From the NCBI GenBank assembly GCA_005773095.1, contig SXHT01000246.1:1-10507 (forward strand): 10,507 bases of DNA, written 5' to 3'. The notes under the pieces were generated by a model that saw only the letters and a program-made list of their open reading frames with translations, was not told the DNA's origin and did no database searches. The translations under genes were made by a program, and so were the position numbers. Positions 1 to 6,465 of the stretch are shown piece after piece (the first letter of the stretch is position 1; each line of letters begins with the position of its first letter). This DNA is from Planctomycetaceae bacterium (lineage in GTDB: Bacteria; Planctomycetota; Planctomycetia; Pirellulales; PALSA-1355).

Positions 1-278
1 ACATGCACAACCTGTTCGGCGACACGAACGCCGTGCATGTCACGATGGACCACGACGGCGAAGTGGTGCTTGAGACCGTGATCAAGGGGGACACGGTGCG
101 TGAAGTTCTGGACTACGTGGAATTCAACGTCGAGAGTCTGATGCGCCAACTCCGCACCAGCGTGGAGATCGCCGTCCGAGAAAGCCGCATCGGCTACGAA
201 GAAGCCGGCCGCTTCCTGCGATTCTACGAGGACGGCCTGCAAGGGTACACTTATCTGGAAGAGCCACACGAGGGGTAG
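1..278 (+). CDS. speA: Biosynthetic arginine decarboxylase, C-terminal fragment
   Basis: This is the last ~92 residues of a PLP-dependent arginine decarboxylase, which turns arginine into agmatine and CO2 for polyamine synthesis in the cytoplasm. The 5' part lies outside the window; codons are in phase from position 3 and bases 1-2 finish an upstream codon. The visible tail matches the SpeA C-terminus closely in pattern: HNLFGDTNAVHV near the start, then EGDTV-like KGDTVREVLDYV, and the terminal EDGLQGYTYLE, which corresponds to the GLYGYTYLE ending of the E. coli enzyme. The PLP lysine and other catalytic residues are not visible because they lie upstream. The gene ends at TAG 276-278, converging on the toxin-antitoxin operon on the other strand, with 66 bp between the two stop codons. 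The family call is firm; the state of the missing part is unknown. Confidence 0.9.
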   Translation, partial: MHNLFGDTNAVHVTMDHDGEVVLETVIKGDTVREVLDYVEFNVESLMRQLRTSVEIAVRESRIGYEEAGRFLRFYEDGLQGYTYLEEPHEG

Positions 279-344
279 CCGACGGCAATCAGCAGCCGGC
301 AGCGGGGTACCCTCCCGGTCCTGGCGCTGAGCGACTTGGCATTT

Positions 345-701
345 TCATTCGCTGGCCGCGGCATCAGCCTCGTTGAGCCACTGTTCAATACACTCGTCGA
401 GCGCGGCAAGTTCGAGTTGGATTACGTTCCAAACTGTAGGAAGATCGACATTGTCGTAGGCGTGAATCACCACGTCACGCATGCCGGCAATCTCTTTCCA
501 CGGCATGTCGGGGCGGGACGCGAGTTTCTCGCGCGGGATGCGCTTCACCGCTTCGCCAATGACCATCAGATTGCGGACAACGGCATCGACGACAAGCTCA
601 CTCGCCGTAAAGCGATCAAAGTCTAACCCCGCGGTATATCGACGGATCTTGGCGATGGACTGCCGAACATCGTCAAAGTACAGCCTATAGTCCTTCGACA
701 T
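345..701 (-). CDS. hepT: HepT-like HEPN/DUF86 toxin
   Basis: The product is a 118-residue all-helical protein of the HepT (DUF86) family, the RNase toxin of the MntA/HepT toxin-antitoxin system. The family signature R-X4-H-X-Y is visible as R75-DVVI-H80-A-Y82. In studied systems Arg/His form the ribonuclease site and the Tyr is the residue AMPylated by the antitoxin. I chose ATG at 701 rather than TTG at 704, because AAGGAAG (714-708) then sits six bases upstream, one of the best ribosome-binding sites in the window. The start overlaps the end of the antitoxin gene by 17 bp, so translation is probably coupled. No truncation is visible and length is normal. Activity on RNA is inferred from the family, not seen. 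Confidence 0.85.
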   Translation of the reverse strand: MSKDYRLYFDDVRQSIAKIRRYTAGLDFDRFTASELVVDAVVRNLMVIGEAVKRIPREKLASRPDMPWKEIAGMRDVVIHAYDNVDLPTVWNVIQLELAALDECIEQWLNEADAAASE

Positions 702-1026
702 CAACAGCTTCCTTCAGCACTCTATCGCGAATCCGTGACTTCAGATTGCGAAACATCACCAAGTCCACCGCGCGGCCGAAAAGTTCTTCCAGAAAGATCT
801 TCAGCCCCATGAAGGTGCGAAACGTGGTCTCTTGCAAGTCAACCAGAACATCGATATCGCTATCGTCCCGAGCCTCATTGCGAACGACCGAGCCAAAGAG
901 CGCGAGCCGGCGCACGCCAAACTCGCGGAGCTTGTCGCGATGTGCCGCTAGTGTGGCCAGCACGCTTTCTCGAGTATGCGGTGTGGCCAGCGTCGTTACT
1001 TGTTCATTTGTGTTCATCGTAGCCAT
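685..1026 (-). CDS. mntA: MntA-type nucleotidyltransferase antitoxin
   Basis: This 113-residue protein has the minimal nucleotidyltransferase fold. The motif GS-X10-DXD is complete: G45-S46, then D57 and D59 in SDIDVLVD, with a probable third acidic residue at D88 in AVDLVM. MntA proteins transfer AMP from ATP to a tyrosine of the cognate HepT toxin and so neutralise it. The first ~20 residues are polar and may be disordered. ATG 1026 is preceded by a GGGG-containing stretch about seven bases upstream; ATG at 1017 is an alternative that would drop three residues. The gene is first in a two-gene minus-strand operon with hepT and is divergent from the secreted-protein gene at 1158. A TAGAAT (1050-1045, minus strand) could be its -10 box, but no good -35 is seen. 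Confidence 0.85.
   Translation of the reverse strand: MATMNTNEQVTTLATPHTRESVLATLAAHRDKLREFGVRRLALFGSVVRNEARDDSDIDVLVDLQETTFRTFMGLKIFLEELFGRAVDLVMFRNLKSRIRDRVLKEAVDVEGL
708..714 (-). promoter_or_regulatory. Ribosome-binding site of hepT
   Basis: AAGGAAG on the minus strand lies six bases before ATG 701 and inside the 3' end of mntA. It decides the start of hepT: with TTG 704 the spacing would be only three bases. Its strength fits high toxin-gene translation coupled to antitoxin translation. Confidence 0.6.
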
Positions 1027-1072
1027 TGTAAATCCCCACTCACAATTCTACCACGCCACGTCGGTCCCGCTG

Positions 1073-1114
1073 CAAAACCCGATCTGGGGCAAACCGGGGG
1101 AGTTTTGTATCATT
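1073..1114 (+). promoter_or_regulatory. Conserved upstream block / putative promoter of first TIGR03009 gene
   Basis: This block aligns with 2103-2143, upstream of the second paralogue, at about 26 of 36 positions over its core. The strongest part is CCGATCT(G/A)GGGCAAA. Both end in a -10-like hexamer at the same place (TATCAT 1108-1113 here, TAAGAT in the other). The gap to the ATG is nearly the same (43 and 42 bases). No consensus TTGACA stands at the expected distance, so if this is a promoter it probably depends on an activator or another sigma factor. The block is seen directly; its role is inferred. Confidence 0.45.
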
Positions 1115-1157
1115 TGACCTTCATTTCAGTTTAGCCGGCCTCACGGAACCGAGCACG

Positions 1158-2225
1158 ATGCCGAGAATTGGTTGTCTGCTTGCGATTGGGGCCGCGCTGC
1201 TTGTTCCGCCCCAGATTCAAGCCCAGCCATTTGGCCCGCCGATCTGGCAGGCCTATCTGGAATGGCTACATGGGAAATCTGATGCTCCTCCTCTGCCGTT
1301 CAAGTGGACCCGCGGTGAACAGCGGCGTATCGACAGGATCCTCATGCGGTGGGAGCAGGCCGGTGCGAAAACCAATTCGTTCTCGTGTCGATTCATTCGC
1401 TGGGACTACGACGTTACGTTTGGTCCGAAGAAACACGATTACCTCATGTGCGAGCGGAATGGCGTATTGAAATTTCGTGCTCCGGACAGCGGCTTGTTTC
1501 GAGAGGACGAGATAAAGATGTTGAATTCGGCAACGGGCAAGTACGACGCATCTCGCGAAAGTCTTGACCATTTCTGCTGCGACGGAAAAGCTCTCTATTG
1601 GTTGCATCCCAGGGTGAAGACTGTGGACGTTATTCCGCTCCCCAAGCAATGGATCGGCCGTGCCACACGCGATGCACCCATGCCATTTCTATTTCCCATC
1701 GAAGCGAAAGCCCTAACGAAACGGTACTCGTTGCGAGAGTCGACGCCTGCTGAACATGTCGGCAAGCAGATCTGGCTGGAGGCATGGCCGAGAGAATCCG
1801 CCGACGCCGCCAGCGTTCAACGATATGAAGTCATTCTCACGCTTCCCACCTACGTGCCGATCGCCATGCAGATCACGCTGCCCAATGGCAAAGACCGCAC
1901 GGCGTACTTGCTGGAAGATTATCGCGTCAATCAGGCTGCGGCGGTCGCGGACGTCGATTTTCGGCCAAAACCGCCCGTTGGCTGGCGCGTTGTGCATTCC
2001 GGCGAGCTACCCTCGTCAAACCCGAAAGAACCGACGCGGGCTGCCCCTTCAACCACCCCGCCAGCGTCCGTTTCGACCTGTTGCCCGCCAATTTCCGTCG
2101 GCCAAAACCGATCTAGGGCAAATCGAGGCGGCTTGCTAAGATTCCGCCCCGTTTTACCCAAGTTTCGCCATCAAGGGCGGGTGCCATGTCGAAATCGCTG
2201 TCGTTGCGTGCGGTATTGTCGCTGA
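1158..2225 (+). CDS. Secreted TIGR03009-like protein, copy 1, with run-on C-terminus
   Basis: This 355-residue protein has a signal peptide (residues 1-22, cleavage likely after QIQA) and should be exported. Residues ~47-285 form one domain roughly half identical to the next gene's product. Shared blocks are FxCxFxRWDYDxTFGPKK (75-92), RAPDxGxF (107-114), SATGKY (124-129), CDGKALYWLHP (141-151), PMPFLF (174-179), IWLEAWP (205-211) and PNGKDRTAYL (242-251). I read these as the planctomycete-only TIGR03009 domain, of unknown function. The layout (charged start, mid-domain DGK, then a P-x-x-K segment) recalls LolA-like lipoprotein carriers, but that is only a hunch. Residues after ~285 look abnormal: a Cys/Arg-rich tail encoded by the neighbour's promoter block and, over the last 40 bp, by the neighbour's own start out of frame. 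The native stop has probably been lost by mutation or frameshift. Start: ATG 1158, no clear Shine-Dalgarno. Confidence 0.75.
   Translation: MPRIGCLLAIGAALLVPPQIQAQPFGPPIWQAYLEWLHGKSDAPPLPFKWTRGEQRRIDRILMRWEQAGAKTNSFSCRFIRWDYDVTFGPKKHDYLMCERNGVLKFRAPDSGLFREDEIKMLNSATGKYDASRESLDHFCCDGKALYWLHPRVKTVDVIPLPKQWIGRATRDAPMPFLFPIEAKALTKRYSLRESTPAEHVGKQIWLEAWPRESADAASVQRYEVILTLPTYVPIAMQITLPNGKDRTAYLLEDYRVNQAAAVADVDFRPKPPVGWRVVHSGELPSSNPKEPTRAAPSTTPPASVSTCCPPISVGQNRSRANRGGLLRFRPVLPKFRHQGRVPCRNRCRCVRYCR
2103..2143 (+). promoter_or_regulatory. Conserved upstream block / putative promoter of second TIGR03009 gene
   Basis: This is the partner of the block at 1073-1114. It contains CCGATCTAGGGCAAA and a TAAGAT hexamer (2137-2142), 43 bases before ATG 2186. 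It lies wholly within the apparent 3' coding part of copy 1. Its conservation there is better explained by regulation than by protein sequence, since the encoded residues have no match in the paralogue. Confidence 0.45.
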
Positions 2226-3133
2226 CTTTCATTCTGACTGCCGGGCTGGTGCTGGCCCAATCGCAGGAGCCCGTGATTCGTCGGAGCGCTCCCCAACCGC
2301 GATCACCAGCGCCCGTGCTGCCACAAGCGCCCAAGGCGCCCTTTCAGCTCAACCCGCAAGAACAGCAGCGGATGAACCAACTGCTCGCGGTCTGGGAACG
2401 CGAGAGCGACAAAGTCAAACTGTTCCGCTGCCAGTTCACTCGCTGGGACTACGATTTCACCTTCGGGCCGAAAAAGAATGGCTTCCTGATGTCGGAACGG
2501 CACGGCGAAATCGTGTACCGGGCGCCCGACAACGGCACGTTCAAGGAAAACGACATGAGGTCATTCGATTCCGCCACCGGCAAGTACACCGAATCCACGG
2601 CAGGTTTGGAGCATTGGGTCTGCGACGGCAAGGCGATTTATCAATTCCAGCCCAAGACAAAAACGCTGGAGATCACCGAGCTTCCCCCCGAGATGCGCGG
2701 CAAGGCGATCACGGATGGGCCGTTGCCGTTTCTCTTCGGGGCCAAGGCGGAAACGTTGCGGCAGCGGTACTGGATTCGAGAGACGACGCCGCAGGCGGAA
2801 GTCGGCAGACAAGTCTGGCTCGAAGCCTGGCCCAAGCATGCCCAACAAGCCGCCAACTTTCAGCGCGTGGAGGTCATTCTCGGCGAGAAAGACTTTCTTC
2901 CCACGGGAATGCAGGTCTACACGCCCAACGGCAAGGATCGCACGGCCTACCTGTTTGAGGAACGCAAGATCAACGACAAGATTGGCGATATTCTCAACGG
3001 CTATTTCTTGCCACCGCGAACGCCGTTGGGTTGGAAAAAGGTGGTCAATCCGATCAGTCCGCCATCGGCCCAGACACCGCCTGCGGCGGCCCTCAAGCAA
3101 GCAGCGCGACCGAAATCTGGTGCGGTGCGGTAG
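2186..3133 (+). CDS. Secreted TIGR03009-like protein, copy 2
   Basis: This 315-residue exported protein has a signal peptide at residues 1-24 (hydrophobic stretch, cleavage after LVLA), then a proline-rich linker (~28-55), then the conserved domain (~55-287). The domain carries FRCQFTRWDYDFTFGPKK (80-97), RAPDNGTF (112-119), SATGKY (129-134), VCDGKAIYQFQP (145-156), PLPFLFG (179-185), VWLEAWP (210-216) and PNGKDRTAYL (247-256). A short Ala/Pro-rich tail ends in a normal stop. It is the intact member of the tandem pair and shows what the end of copy 1 probably once looked like. There is no lipobox, so it is likely periplasmic or secreted. The start overlaps copy 1 by 40 bp; a GGGCGGG stretch just upstream is a possible weak ribosome site. 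Function is unknown; the family assignment is from memory of conserved motifs. Confidence 0.85.
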   Translation: MSKSLSLRAVLSLTFILTAGLVLAQSQEPVIRRSAPQPRSPAPVLPQAPKAPFQLNPQEQQRMNQLLAVWERESDKVKLFRCQFTRWDYDFTFGPKKNGFLMSERHGEIVYRAPDNGTFKENDMRSFDSATGKYTESTAGLEHWVCDGKAIYQFQPKTKTLEITELPPEMRGKAITDGPLPFLFGAKAETLRQRYWIRETTPQAEVGRQVWLEAWPKHAQQAANFQRVEVILGEKDFLPTGMQVYTPNGKDRTAYLFEERKINDKIGDILNGYFLPPRTPLGWKKVVNPISPPSAQTPPAAALKQAARPKSGAVR

Positions 3134-3146
3134 CCTGCCGCGCCAC

Positions 3147-3252
3147 GGATCGCTCAATTTTCCTTGGGAATTCGAGAGAGGTGCGTTGCCCTATTGGATG
3201 GTTGTCCAACGTGGCTCCTGGGAAAATGTGCCTTGTCCCCGTCGCTTTGCCC
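3147..3252. repeat. Dispersed inverted-repeat (REPIN/MITE-like) element, copy 1
   Basis: This stretch, read on the minus strand, aligns end to end with 7542-7645 on the plus strand at roughly two thirds identity, with small gaps only near the ends. Shared landmarks in order are GGGCAAAG, GGCACATTTTCCC, a small hairpin of the GTTGG...CCAA type (3194-3209 here) and a TGAGC end segment. The two ends of the element are imperfect inverted repeats of each other; this copy is the more decayed. It sits between the second TIGR03009 gene and the promoter of the NfeD gene. No open reading frame of note is inside, so any movement would need a transposase in trans. Confidence 0.65.
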
Positions 3253-3316
3253 GTGAACGGTTACGCAGCAAGTCCGTTCCGCGGCGCGAGTTGGGTACTC
3301 AGTCGTCCGACATAAT

Positions 3317-3344
3317 TTGACAGGCCCCGTCCCGGCGCTATAAT
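3317..3344 (+). promoter_or_regulatory. Consensus sigma-70 promoter for the NfeD-flotillin cluster
   Basis: A perfect TTGACA (3317-3322) and a perfect TATAAT (3339-3344) are separated by 16 bp, in a region where the background is GC-rich. Transcription should begin near 3351, giving a ~137-nt leader before ATG 3488. A match this exact suggests strong housekeeping expression rather than control only by a stress sigma factor, as sigma-W does for the Bacillus counterpart. No operator-like palindrome overlaps it that I can see. Confidence 0.8.
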
Positions 3345-3469
3345 CACAGAGGCTCGGACGCTCTCAAGATTAACCAGGGTATGCACTTACAGCCAAAGGA
3401 CAGTCGCCCTTCGGCCGAGCGAGACGGGATATTCACGCGGTCATCGCGGTGCCGTGTTGGATCGCAGCC

Positions 3470-3476
3470 AAGGGAG
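3470..3476 (+). promoter_or_regulatory. Ribosome-binding site deciding the NfeD start
   Basis: AAGGGAG lies 11 bases before ATG 3488. It supports ATG 3488 over the in-frame GTG at 3449, which has no such site and would place 13 extra residues before the signal peptide. Confidence 0.55.
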
Positions 3477-3487
3477 TGAACTTCAGC

Positions 3488-5686
3488 ATGGCGCCGTCAT
3501 CCCCATTATCGTGCGTTCGTTTCTTGCTGACAGCTTTTCCCGCCTTGTGGATCGGGCCCGGGGTATTTGCGCTTGCCCAAGAACAGCCGGCCGCGGAGAC
3601 CGCAAAGCCGTTGGGACGGCTCGTTCGCGTACCGCTGCCGATCGCCGAAAATGAGCGTACCGATTCTCACGTTAAAAAGGCCATCCAGCGAGCTCTGGCG
3701 GAGCTTCCCCAGGCGGAGGTTCGCCCGGTGCTCGTGCTCGAGTTCGCCCCCGCCAAGGGCCAGTTTGGCGAGGGCACCGATTTCGGTCGGGCGCTGGCGC
3801 TTGCCCGCTACCTTTCCAGCCGTGAGTTAGCCACCGTGAAGACCGTCGCTTACGTGCCGCGCGCCATCAAGGGGCACGGAGTATTGATGGTGATGGCTTG
3901 CGAGGAGATTGTGATGGCAGCCGACGCGGAACTGGGGGAGGCCGGCATCGACGAACGCTCGTCGGAGGCCGCCGATCCTACGGTCCTGGCTGGCTACAAA
4001 CAGATCGCCGACCGGCGCCGCACAATCCCGGTGCAGGTGGCAATCGGCATGGTCGACCAAGAGATCGAAGTTCTTAAGGTGGAGACGGAAGTCAGCCCCG
4101 TATACCTGCTCCGCGGTGAATTGGCCGAACTTAAGCGCACGCACACGATCCAGTCGGAAACGGTCCTCAAGCGTGCTGGCGAGTTGGGCAGGTTCTCTGG
4201 GCGCGAAGGGCGCGAATTGGGGTTTGTCAAATACCTGGCGGCCGATCGCGATTCCCTCGCCAAGGCGCTCTCGCTGCCGGCCCAGATGCTTGAAGACGAT
4301 CCCGCGGCAGGGGGGGAATGGTCGCCATTGCTGGTAAAAATCAAGAACACGATCAACGGCGCCCAGGTGTCTCTGGTGGAGCGGCGAATCGACGACACGA
4401 TTCGCGCGGGGGACGCCAATTTCATTTGCGTCTGGATCGACAGCCCTGGTGGCTCGCCGGAGGACAGCCTCAATTTGGCGAATCGACTCGCCGAACTCGA
4501 CCCCGCCCAGGTCCGTACCGTGGCATTTATTCCTCACGAAGCGCGCGGCGACGCGGCACTCATCGCGCTGGCCTGCGATCAAATTGTGATGTCGGAAACG
4601 GGCGTGATCGGTGGCTCGGGCGCAGCCGATCTCGATGGCAAGGAAGAAATTGAGCTCGTGACCGACTCGATTCGCGCAAACCTGGCGGCGAAAAAATCGC
4701 GCGGTTGGTCACTGGCGGCGGCGCTCATCAATCCGGAGCTGAAAATCCATCGCTACACGCGGAAAGTCGATGGCCGCGTGGCGTATTACGCTCCCGAGGA
4801 AGTCGCATCGCTGCCCGACTCGGGCGAATGGGTGCAAGGCGAGGAACTGACGGGTGGCCGCGGACCGCTCAGGCTGCGCGGGGCCAATGCCCAGGGAATT
4901 GGCCTCGTCCGCCATCTGGCCAGCGACTTTCGCGTGTTCAAGCAGCTCTATGGACTGGATGCGGACCCCAAGTTGATTGAGCCTGGCTGGGCCGATTATC
5001 TGATCGACAAGCTGGCCTCTCCCCCCGTCGGCTGGTTGCTGTTGCTGCTGGGGATGGCGGCCTTATACGCCGAGATTCAGGCACCGGGCATCGGACTGGG
5101 CGGCTTTATCTCCAGTGTGTGTTTTCTGCTTTTCTTCTGGAATCGGTTCTTTGAAGGCACGGCTGGTTGGCTGGAGGTATTCTTGTTTGCGGGGGGCGTC
5201 GGCTGCGTGTTGATCGAAATCTTCGTCCTTCCCGGCGTGGCAGTCTTCGGGCTCGGTGGAGGTCTGTTGATTCTCTCGTCGTTGATCCTCGCCAGCCAGA
5301 CTTTCGTGCTGCCCCATAACGATTACCAGTGGGATCAACTGCAAGGCTCGCTGTTGTCTCTGCTGGTTGTGATCGCGGGGTTGATCGCGACCGTGGCGGT
5401 GATGCGCCGTTACTTACCCCGCACTGCGTGGATCAGCAGCATGTTGCTCGAGCCACCGTCGGGCGAAGAGCGCGAGACCCTTTCGCAGCGCGAAGCGCTG
5501 GTCGACTTCCGCCACCTGGTGGGCAAAGTGGGCCTGGCCACGACACAGTTGATTCCCAGCGGCAAGGCCCGTTTCGATCTCCAGTTAGTCGATGTTACGA
5601 CCGAAGGTGAAGTCATCGAGCGCGGGCTGGCGGTTATTGTCACGGCCGTGCATGGCAACCGCGTTGTGGTAAAATCAGCGGGATAA
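3488..5686 (+). CDS. Long NfeD protein with two ClpP-like domains (likely pseudo-protease)
   Basis: This is a 732-residue membrane protein of the NfeD1/YqeZ type, usually partner of a flotillin. A signal peptide (1-30, ...VFALA then QEQ) precedes a first ClpP/crotonase-like domain (~80-260) and a second (~281-495). A hydrophobic region of four or five membrane segments follows (~514-640), then a C-terminal NfeD OB-fold (~676-729, ending VHGNRVVV). The second domain keeps IDSPGGSPED (317-326) and CDQIVM; the first keeps only ACEEIVM. Aligned to active NfeD proteases, the serine before the AG step is Gly129 (first) and Gly354 (second), and I see no obvious partner lysine. Proteolysis is therefore doubtful. 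The more usual layout has one ClpP-like domain, so the doubling is unusual. It is the first gene after the consensus promoter, 125 bp before the short NfeD gene. Confidence 0.85.
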   Translation: MAPSSPLSCVRFLLTAFPALWIGPGVFALAQEQPAAETAKPLGRLVRVPLPIAENERTDSHVKKAIQRALAELPQAEVRPVLVLEFAPAKGQFGEGTDFGRALALARYLSSRELATVKTVAYVPRAIKGHGVLMVMACEEIVMAADAELGEAGIDERSSEAADPTVLAGYKQIADRRRTIPVQVAIGMVDQEIEVLKVETEVSPVYLLRGELAELKRTHTIQSETVLKRAGELGRFSGREGRELGFVKYLAADRDSLAKALSLPAQMLEDDPAAGGEWSPLLVKIKNTINGAQVSLVERRIDDTIRAGDANFICVWIDSPGGSPEDSLNLANRLAELDPAQVRTVAFIPHEARGDAALIALACDQIVMSETGVIGGSGAADLDGKEEIELVTDSIRANLAAKKSRGWSLAAALINPELKIHRYTRKVDGRVAYYAPEEVASLPDSGEWVQGEELTGGRGPLRLRGANAQGIGLVRHLASDFRVFKQLYGLDADPKLIEPGWADYLIDKLASPPVGWLLLLLGMAALYAEIQAPGIGLGGFISSVCFLLFFWNRFFEGTAGWLEVFLFAGGVGCVLIEIFVLPGVAVFGLGGGLLILSSLILASQTFVLPHNDYQWDQLQGSLLSLLVVIAGLIATVAVMRRYLPRTAWISSMLLEPPSGEERETLSQREALVDFRHLVGKVGLATTQLIPSGKARFDLQLVDVTTEGEVIERGLAVIVTAVHGNRVVVKSAG

Positions 5687-5739
5687 ATCCGCGATTCAAA
5701 ATCAAAGTAAGAACAACAAAACGCATCGAACCTGACGTG

Positions 5740-5784
5740 GTTTCGAATTTCGTCATGTGAATTTCGTGCCTGTTTCGAATTTCG
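5740..5784 (+). repeat. Short direct repeats (GAATTTCG units) in AT-rich spacer
   Basis: GTTTCGAATTTCG occurs at 5740-5752 and again, identical, at 5772-5784. A third GAATTTCG core lies between them at 5759-5766. The spacer 5687-5811 is clearly more AT-rich than its coding flanks. It may be decayed repeat DNA or a leader element for the short NfeD gene. Confidence 0.6.
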
Positions 5785-5811
5785 AGTTGCGGATGATGGA
5801 TTTGTCTGCCT

Positions 5812-6399
5812 ATGGATCCGCTTTTCTGGTCAGTCGTGTTGCTCATCGCGGGCTTGCTGCTGGTGGTGGCCGAGGTGTTTGTTCCCTCGGGTGGCGTGCT
5901 GGGTTTTTTGGCGGTGACGACGGTGCTGGCGGCGGTTGCCACCGCATTTTACAACCGCGGTCTTGAGGTGGGCTTAGTTTTTGTGTTGATCACTGCGTTC
6001 GCGGTGCCTGCCGTCTTGGCGGCGGGATTCCGATATTGGCCGCACACACCAATGGGAAAGCGTGTGCTCCTGGAAATCCCGACCGAGCAGGAAGTGTTGC
6101 CCGACTCGCCGCAGCGTCGCATGTTGCGCCGCCTGGTTGGCAAGGTAGGCATTGCGAAGTCAATGATGCTTCCCAGCGGCGCTGTTTCGGTGGAAGGCCT
6201 GACGGTTGATGCCGTGAGCGAAGGCGTGGCGATCGAACCGGGCCAGCACGTGCGGGTGATCGAAGTCCACGGCAATCGCGTCGTGGTCAGCCCGACGGAC
6301 GAGCAGCTGACACGCACGGAAGCAGTAAATCGAGAGCCGAACGACCTGTTGAGCCAGCCGATTGAGTGGCTGGGGCTGGAAGACGAACCCCTTGCTTGA
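5812..6399 (+). CDS. Short NfeD family membrane protein
   Basis: This 195-residue protein has three predicted membrane helices (~4-24, 28-47, 52-72) followed by an NfeD-type OB-fold (~109-159: LVGKVGIAKSMMLPSGAV ... VEG..VDAVSEG ... VHGNRVVV). A ~36-residue polar tail follows. The OB-fold is clearly related to that of the preceding long NfeD protein, down to VHGNRVVV, and the helices include the EVFVPSGGVLGFLA turn typical of the family. NfeD proteins bind and help place flotillins in the membrane, and this one directly precedes floA. Having a protease-like long form and a truncated form side by side suggests a division of labour or a duplication. Start ATG 5812 has only a distant GGATGATGGA purine run upstream. 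Confidence 0.85.
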   Translation: MDPLFWSVVLLIAGLLLVVAEVFVPSGGVLGFLAVTTVLAAVATAFYNRGLEVGLVFVLITAFAVPAVLAAGFRYWPHTPMGKRVLLEIPTEQEVLPDSPQRRMLRRLVGKVGIAKSMMLPSGAVSVEGLTVDAVSEGVAIEPGQHVRVIEVHGNRVVVSPTDEQLTRTEAVNREPNDLLSQPIEWLGLEDEPLA

Positions 6400-6465
6400 C
6401 ATCGGGCACGTGCCGATTGAGAATTGCCGGCAGCATCCTCGCCACGTAATCAGGCTTTTGCCGCC

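Noticed and set aside
279..344. Possible bidirectional terminator between speA and hepT, including a GGGTACCC palindrome
   Set aside because: Only short stems (CAGCG/CGCTG and the 8-bp palindrome) without T tracts; not strong enough to call.
746..1117. A 123-codon plus-strand open frame over the antitoxin gene
   Set aside because: It is Ser/Arg-rich and antisense to an MntA protein with a complete nucleotidyltransferase motif; no ribosome site.
3255..3279. Inverted repeat GAACGG/CCGTTC with a 13-base loop
   Set aside because: Six pairs with a long loop is common by chance in GC-rich DNA; no neighbouring feature depends on it.
3449..3487. GTG at 3449 as the start of the long NfeD protein
   Set aside because: It would put 13 residues before a standard signal peptide and lacks a ribosome site; ATG 3488 has AAGGGAG upstream.
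3827..4582. A 251-codon minus-strand open frame inside the long NfeD gene
   Set aside because: It is antisense to clear ClpP-like domain coding sequence and has a composition typical of shadow frames.
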